Source: an uncultured Flavobacteriaceae bacterium (GTDB taxonomy: Bacteria > Bacteroidota > Bacteroidia > Flavobacteriales > Flavobacteriaceae). Taken from it: a stretch of DNA of 46,691 nt. Position 1 is the stretch's first letter. Each line of letters begins with the position of its first letter. Where the stretch lies: the NCBI GenBank assembly GCA_938017825.1, contig CALIJE010000147.1, positions 1-46,691 on the forward strand. The letters are read 5' to 3'. Both the position numbers and the translations under genes were made by a program. Positions 42,580-46,691 of the stretch are shown here, piece by piece. Under the pieces are notes generated by a model. It was given only the letters and a program-made list of their open reading frames with translations, ran no database searches and was not told the DNA's origin.

Positions 42580-45264
42580 TTATAACTCGTACTTGATACT
42601 TGCCATGAAGTATCTCGGTTGTACATTATACGTCAAGGTACTAATTAGATTGTTCGAAAATCCGTCTTGACGGATGGAAGTTGTATTCAAAAGATTTAGT
42701 CCCGAAATCTTAAATTCCCACTTGCTATCCTCTTTTTGATAATACAGGGCGGCATTCAAAAAATCATAAGTGCTATTTACGGTACCCGCTTTGTTTTTGT
42801 AGTTGTTATATTGGTACTCTGCGGTAACTGAGAATCCTTTTAGGAAATATGCTTCGGCATTTATAAAGGGACTATTCGTAACGAAACTACTTTTTACATT
42901 GGTACTTGAATAATCATTATAAATTTTTTCAAATCCGACCTCTACATTTGGCGCCTCCTTAAATCGTGTTTCCAATGCCAATTTATACTGCTGATTGATC
43001 GAGCGGTTAAAATCGCCTATGCCGTTAATGATCGTGTTGAATCTATTAAAGGTAACACGTGTTTCAAAAGCTCCCTTCCAATACGGAAACCGCCGTTCAT
43101 AATTTCCAAAAATAGTCACAACTTCGTTGGGTGCGTCTAAATTTACCGGTGAAGAAACCCTATCGAGACCTAAAAAGTTTAAGTCCGTGCCAATATCATC
43201 ATATTTCTTTTGATAGGTTAGCCCACCATATATATTCGTAAAAGTGAACATGCTAAAATTCATAAAATTCAGGCTTGCATTATGATACCAAGCATTCTCT
43301 AGATTTGGATTACCCCTAAAAAGACTGTTATACCCTGATAACTGAAAAGCCTGTGCCAAATTCTGTATATCTGAAAATTCGGCCTCAATACTATAATTCA
43401 ACTGAATTGATTTTGAACTATTAAATTCATATCTAGAATTTAGACTGGGCAAGAGGAGGGTTTTTTTCAATGTGGAAGTTTCTGTAAAGTTGGTATTCTT
43501 TAGGTCATAGGTGTGCAGATTTAGTTTGGGTCCCATTGTTAGTTTTCCCCATTTGACCCTATACCCCAAGCCGAAGTAAAAATCAAGAAATTTGAAAGTA
43601 GCGTCATTTATATAGTCGTTTTCCGTTCCGAGACCAATTGAATTTCCATTGATAATTTCTGAAACAGCTGAGTTTAACTTTTGGTTGTTCAGACCAATTC
43701 CTGTTTTGAAACTAACATGATTGGTTTTATTCAAGACCTTATAGTAATTCATTTCGGCATCAAAACGATTCGTGCCAACCTCCTTATTTTGAAATAGGTT
43801 AAACGGTGCTTCACCCACCAAAGATACATTATCCACAAAGGGTCGTTGGGTAGTAAGCAAATCGAAATTTGGTCGCTGTAGCTTGTACAAATAATTCGAT
43901 TCGAACGAAAAAATATTGTTATCGTCTTTTGCGAAAAAAGCGTTCAATGTTTGTTGAATCGAAAAAGGATCTCTCGTATTCAAGGCACTTATTTCATTGC
44001 TGAAATTGACAAAATCTGAAGTAAGCTGACTTCTATCTTCTATATCGGCCTGTTTTATGAACCCATCATAACTCAAATACCATTTGGCATTAGGAGTATA
44101 TTTAGAGGAAAGTTTGAGTAAAAGTGAGCTGTTTTTTTGCAAAATGCCCGACTCCAATTCCTCCATATTGTTGCCTTCATCGCGAATATAGGTACGCTGC
44201 GAAAGACTAGAAAGATTGGTTTCTACTCCTGAGAGGATACCAAAGCCCGAAAAACTAAAACGTTTGTTAGGGTTATAATTAAAATTCAAAGCAGCCAATT
44301 TGGAGTCAATATTTCTGGCTCTATTGTTCTGCAGTAAAGACAGCCCAATATCATCACCTGAAAGATTAAGTGATGTCCCCGATCTTTGTGCCAAGCTCGA
44401 AAAACCACCGTTGAATCTAAAATAATCCTGTAAGGTAAATGCCTGTTCCCCAATATTGTTTGCATCGCCGATGAAATTAATATTTAGTTTGGGGGAGTAA
44501 TAGAAAATATTAGGATGCGCAATATAACGCCCTTGTGGTCCCAGTCCTGAAGAAACATCCCCAAACCAAAGGTTTTTCTTGCCGTCTTTCAATTTAATAT
44601 TAAGGGCCAAGGCATCGCTATCATTAACTGCGCCCAACGGTCCTATCTCATTATAGTCGCGTAATACCTGAACCTTGTCGACGGCATTTGCAGGTATGTT
44701 CTTTGTCGCCATTTTAGTATCTCCATCAAAAAATTCCTTTCCCTCTACCAATACCTTGCTCACTTCTTTACCCTGCACTTTTACTTGGCCCTCGTCGGTA
44801 ATTTCAAAACCGGGCAATTCTTCCAGTACGTTTTCCAACTTTTTTTCCTTGCCAGTTGTGAACGCATCGGCCTTATACGTAATGGTGTCCCCTGAAATGG
44901 TCACCGGAAAATCCTCCACTACAGTAACACCGTCTAGCTCGTTGGTAGAAGATTTCAAAACTATCGTTTTAGACTGGTCGCCTTTGGCCAAAAATTCCTC
45001 TTCCCATGTTTCAAAACCCAGATAACTTGCGCGAAGGGTATAGAGGCTGTCTTTTTTAAGGTTAAGTCGATACCTGCCTTCAACATCGGTGATTCCGTAT
45101 GAGGCTATTGCACCCGACTTCTTATTGATCGCGATTACATTGGCCAGTTCTAGGGGTGCTTGCACCGAATCTAAGACTTGGCCTTCAAGGATTACTTTTT
45201 GCGCCTTTGATTGAAAGCAAAAGAATACCAGTCCTACCAAAAGGATTTTGCTAATTCTGTTCAT
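42580..45264 (-). CDS. Outer-membrane beta-barrel protein with carboxypeptidase-regulatory-like domain
   Basis: This 894-residue protein has a signal peptide (MNRISKILLVGLVFFCFQSKAQ), a CarboxypepD_reg-like beta-sandwich (about 24-105), a plug-like region (about 110-220, with FEITDEGQVKVQGKEVSKVLVEGKEFF) and a long barrel of alternating strands to the C-terminal MASIKYEL. It belongs to the TonB-receptor-like outer membrane barrel family of Bacteroidota. No SusD partner follows. It is paired with the GLPGLI gene 45 nt upstream. The ligand or cargo is unknown; an oligopeptide or metal role is often suggested for this pair but is not shown here. Confidence 0.88.
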   Translation of the reverse strand: MNRISKILLVGLVFFCFQSKAQKVILEGQVLDSVQAPLELANVIAINKKSGAIASYGITDVEGRYRLNLKKDSLYTLRASYLGFETWEEEFLAKGDQSKTIVLKSSTNELDGVTVVEDFPVTISGDTITYKADAFTTGKEKKLENVLEELPGFEITDEGQVKVQGKEVSKVLVEGKEFFDGDTKMATKNIPANAVDKVQVLRDYNEIGPLGAVNDSDALALNIKLKDGKKNLWFGDVSSGLGPQGRYIAHPNIFYYSPKLNINFIGDANNIGEQAFTLQDYFRFNGGFSSLAQRSGTSLNLSGDDIGLSLLQNNRARNIDSKLAALNFNYNPNKRFSFSGFGILSGVETNLSSLSQRTYIRDEGNNMEELESGILQKNSSLLLKLSSKYTPNAKWYLSYDGFIKQADIEDRSQLTSDFVNFSNEISALNTRDPFSIQQTLNAFFAKDDNNIFSFESNYLYKLQRPNFDLLTTQRPFVDNVSLVGEAPFNLFQNKEVGTNRFDAEMNYYKVLNKTNHVSFKTGIGLNNQKLNSAVSEIINGNSIGLGTENDYINDATFKFLDFYFGLGYRVKWGKLTMGPKLNLHTYDLKNTNFTETSTLKKTLLLPSLNSRYEFNSSKSIQLNYSIEAEFSDIQNLAQAFQLSGYNSLFRGNPNLENAWYHNASLNFMNFSMFTFTNIYGGLTYQKKYDDIGTDLNFLGLDRVSSPVNLDAPNEVVTIFGNYERRFPYWKGAFETRVTFNRFNTIINGIGDFNRSINQQYKLALETRFKEAPNVEVGFEKIYNDYSSTNVKSSFVTNSPFINAEAYFLKGFSVTAEYQYNNYKNKAGTVNSTYDFLNAALYYQKEDSKWEFKISGLNLLNTTSIRQDGFSNNLISTLTYNVQPRYFMASIKYEL

Positions 45265-45309
45265 TTTTGATTGATGATTTTGGTGTTACGGACCAGTATT
45301 CTCTACTTG

Positions 45310-46146
45310 TTAATTTTCTATGGAAATACTAAATGAAGATGAATTCTTGCCTTTTTTCTTCTTACCGCCATACATCTTGCTCATCTTTTCTGTTTGCTCT
45401 TTCATGATTTCATCGTATTCCTCCTGTGTGACCTTTTTGCCCTTAGTCGGAACTTCGATCGCTACCGCTTCCTCAAGGTTCAACACCACTTGGGTGCAAA
45501 TCATGATTCTATTTCCACTGGTCACCTCCAAAATTAATCCCGGAAGGCCCCAAAACAGTTCCGGACCATGGGTAACGGGGATATCAGGCGTATACCACGC
45601 TATTGTGGTCTGCATTTTTTTCTCTGTCTTTTCCTCTATCTTACCGTTTACTTCAGAGCTGTGGGTATGGGTAACTTCCCGCTTCGCAATCGCCTTGTAA
45701 CAGGTATATTTTCCAATTTGTTTAGTTTCAGAGGTCATTTCCCATTCATACGGACTCAATTCACCAGAGACCAAAAACAGTTTCCCAAAAGCGTCGGTAC
45801 TTTCCATTGTTTTCTTGTCTTTGGTATTCTTATATAGGAGTCCGTCTGCGCCACCGCCCATGCCTACAATTTGAATCTGAACACCTCCCGCATTACTAGC
45901 CGGTTTGTCTAGTTTTTCTTGTTCTTTCCAATTTGATTCAGACTTATTGAATGATAATAGAAACTCCTTTTTGTTCATGAAAGAAATCTGTTGTCCAATA
46001 AGATCCATATGGTCATTACTTATTTGGGTGCTATCCATTTTAAATTCCATTTTTATATCGGTTTTATAGGTAGCTAAACCAGTAAACTCTTGTCCTATAA
46101 GATGAGTCGAAAAAAATAGTAGAAGTAGTGTTGCGATCGTTTTCAT
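45310..46146 (-). CDS. GLPGLI family exported protein
   Basis: A 278-residue protein with a signal peptide (MKTIATLLLLFFSTHLIGQ) and the family's name motif GLPGLI at residues 200-205 (FWGLPGLILEV). A Lys/Gly/Ser-rich tail (GGKKKKGKNSSS) follows. The mature part is mostly beta strands. Function is unknown. GLPGLI genes usually stand beside an outer-membrane barrel gene, as here, which suggests a joint role in the envelope. It is the first gene of the pair, divergent from a histidine kinase. Confidence 0.9.
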   Translation of the reverse strand: MKTIATLLLLFFSTHLIGQEFTGLATYKTDIKMEFKMDSTQISNDHMDLIGQQISFMNKKEFLLSFNKSESNWKEQEKLDKPASNAGGVQIQIVGMGGGADGLLYKNTKDKKTMESTDAFGKLFLVSGELSPYEWEMTSETKQIGKYTCYKAIAKREVTHTHSSEVNGKIEEKTEKKMQTTIAWYTPDIPVTHGPELFWGLPGLILEVTSGNRIMICTQVVLNLEEAVAIEVPTKGKKVTQEEYDEIMKEQTEKMSKMYGGKKKKGKNSSSFSISIEN

Positions 46147-46174
46147 ATGTATGGTTTTACAATTTATTACACTA

Positions 46175-46182
46175 CAAATTTA
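46175..46182 (-). promoter_or_regulatory. -7 element of the GLPGLI operon
   Basis: On the minus strand TAAATTTG is a perfect TAnnTTTG, 29 nt from the ATG. The expected -33 region coincides with the first GTTAAC repeat (46204-46209), the arrangement expected of a class II activator site. Confidence 0.5.
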
Positions 46183-46203
46183 GTTTGATGAATAGAAAAG
46201 TAG

Positions 46204-46229
46204 GTTAACCAATGTTAACGTGTGTTAAG
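46204..46229. promoter_or_regulatory. Three 10-bp-phased GTTAA(C/G) repeats
   Basis: GTTAAC (46204-46209), GTTAAC (46214-46219) and GTTAAG (46224-46229) are in direct orientation with an exact 10-bp period. Hexamer direct repeats on one helix face are typical binding sites of OmpR/PhoB-family response regulators. The cluster lies between the GLPGLI operon and a histidine kinase gene. Confidence 0.55.
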
Positions 46230-46269
46230 CGATTGCCCAACAGTATATTATTGTACTTACTTTTGGTTT

Positions 46270-46691
46270 GTGAAACAGCAGAACTACACATATCTACTTT
46301 ACCTCATTATTGTTACCATTGTCATAACAATTACCATTCAAGTCTACTGGAATGTACAGAATTACAATGCCAATAGGCAACGTCTTATAAATGAGGTCCA
46401 GATAAGCTTGGACAATGGTGTCGAAGCATATTATTCAGACCTGGCGAAGACCGATTTCTTTGCTTTTGTAGGCGACTCTACCAATAGCTATACCCTGACT
46501 AACAGGGACTTCCCGAAATGGCAGCATATGCATACAGATTCCACTTTTTTAGAAATTGAGCAAGACCTCGATTCTATGCATATTACAAGTGGGATCAAGG
46601 GGTATACCCAAATCCTTGATTCGAGCAAGGGCTTCACTGCAATGAAACCGAATACCATTTCGTCCGTTTCTGTTTTAAGAGGTAAAAATGC
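46270..46691 (+). CDS. Membrane sensor histidine kinase, N-terminal fragment
   Basis: The frame is open from a GTG at 46270 to the right edge (140 codons). It begins with a short cytoplasmic segment, one membrane helix (about 7-24, YTYLLYLIIVTIVITITIQV) and then an extracytoplasmic region with RLINEVQISLDNGVEAYYSDLAKTDFF, which is characteristic of a flavobacterial sensor kinase group. No kinase domain is inside the window, so the call rests on this N-terminal similarity recalled from memory. GTG is chosen because no in-frame ATG precedes the membrane helix. TACTTTTG (46258-46265) could be a -7 box but is very close to the start. Confidence 0.65.
   Translation, partial: MKQQNYTYLLYLIIVTIVITITIQVYWNVQNYNANRQRLINEVQISLDNGVEAYYSDLAKTDFFAFVGDSTNSYTLTNRDFPKWQHMHTDSTFLEIEQDLDSMHITSGIKGYTQILDSSKGFTAMKPNTISSVSVLRGKN

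Noticed and set aside
1-46691. Mobile elements, CRISPR arrays, tRNA or rRNA genes
   Set aside because: No transposase, integrase, spaced repeats or tRNA-like T-loop signatures were seen in the gaps on either strand by eye.

Overview
The window looks like a chromosomal segment of a marine-type Flavobacteriaceae bacterium (Bacteroidota). The evidence is a gldA gliding-motility gene, GLPGLI and head-GIN domain proteins, a split MetH, a MetX-aspartokinase-homoserine dehydrogenase fusion, DUF3857 proteins, promoters of the TAnnTTTG type and the near absence of Shine-Dalgarno sequences. Almost everything is on the minus strand. I see no phage, insertion sequence, CRISPR array, tRNA or rRNA gene.

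Layout from low to high coordinates: a queA fragment; aroA; a MazG-like hydrolase; three DUF3857 proteins (two are close tandem paralogues); dtd and rsgA; a small secreted protein; a four-gene Phe/Tyr operon transcribed as pheA, aminotransferase, tyrA, DAHP synthase-chorismate mutase (14.2 to 10.1 kb); divergent gldA; an envelope group (serine hydrolase, head-GIN lipoprotein, PagL-like deacylase); metF and a two-gene methionine synthase behind a SAM-I riboswitch; a long sulfate-assimilation operon (31.8 to 24.0 kb: DUF2061 protein, cysH, cysD, cysN, sulfite reductase, two siroheme genes, ferredoxin reductase); an Rrf2 regulator; two plus-strand genes (Rieske oxygenase, sugar isomerase-like lipoprotein); a methionine/threonine operon (40.7 to 34.8 kb) behind a second SAM-I riboswitch; metK behind a probable SAM-II riboswitch; a GLPGLI/outer-membrane barrel pair; and the start of a histidine kinase.

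The genes form a pathway. Sulfate is activated and reduced to sulfide, which MetY/MetZ-type enzymes put onto O-acetylhomoserine made by the fused MetX. MetH/MetF then methylate homocysteine and MetK makes SAM, which feeds back through three riboswitches of two structural classes.

The most striking item is a classical transcription attenuator in front of pheA: a promoter, an unannotated 23-codon leader peptide very rich in Phe and Tyr (core YFWNRFFFYFFF, 14136-14207), a candidate antiterminator pairing, and a strong intrinsic terminator only 11 nt before the pheA start. Other points worth a second look are the SAM-II element at metK, a 25-bp palindrome at the sulfate operon start site paired with a four-cysteine Rrf2 regulator, a 10-bp-phased GTTAAC triplet repeat at the GLPGLI/kinase junction, and a sharply bounded 97-nt gene-conversion-like patch shared by the two DUF3857 paralogues.
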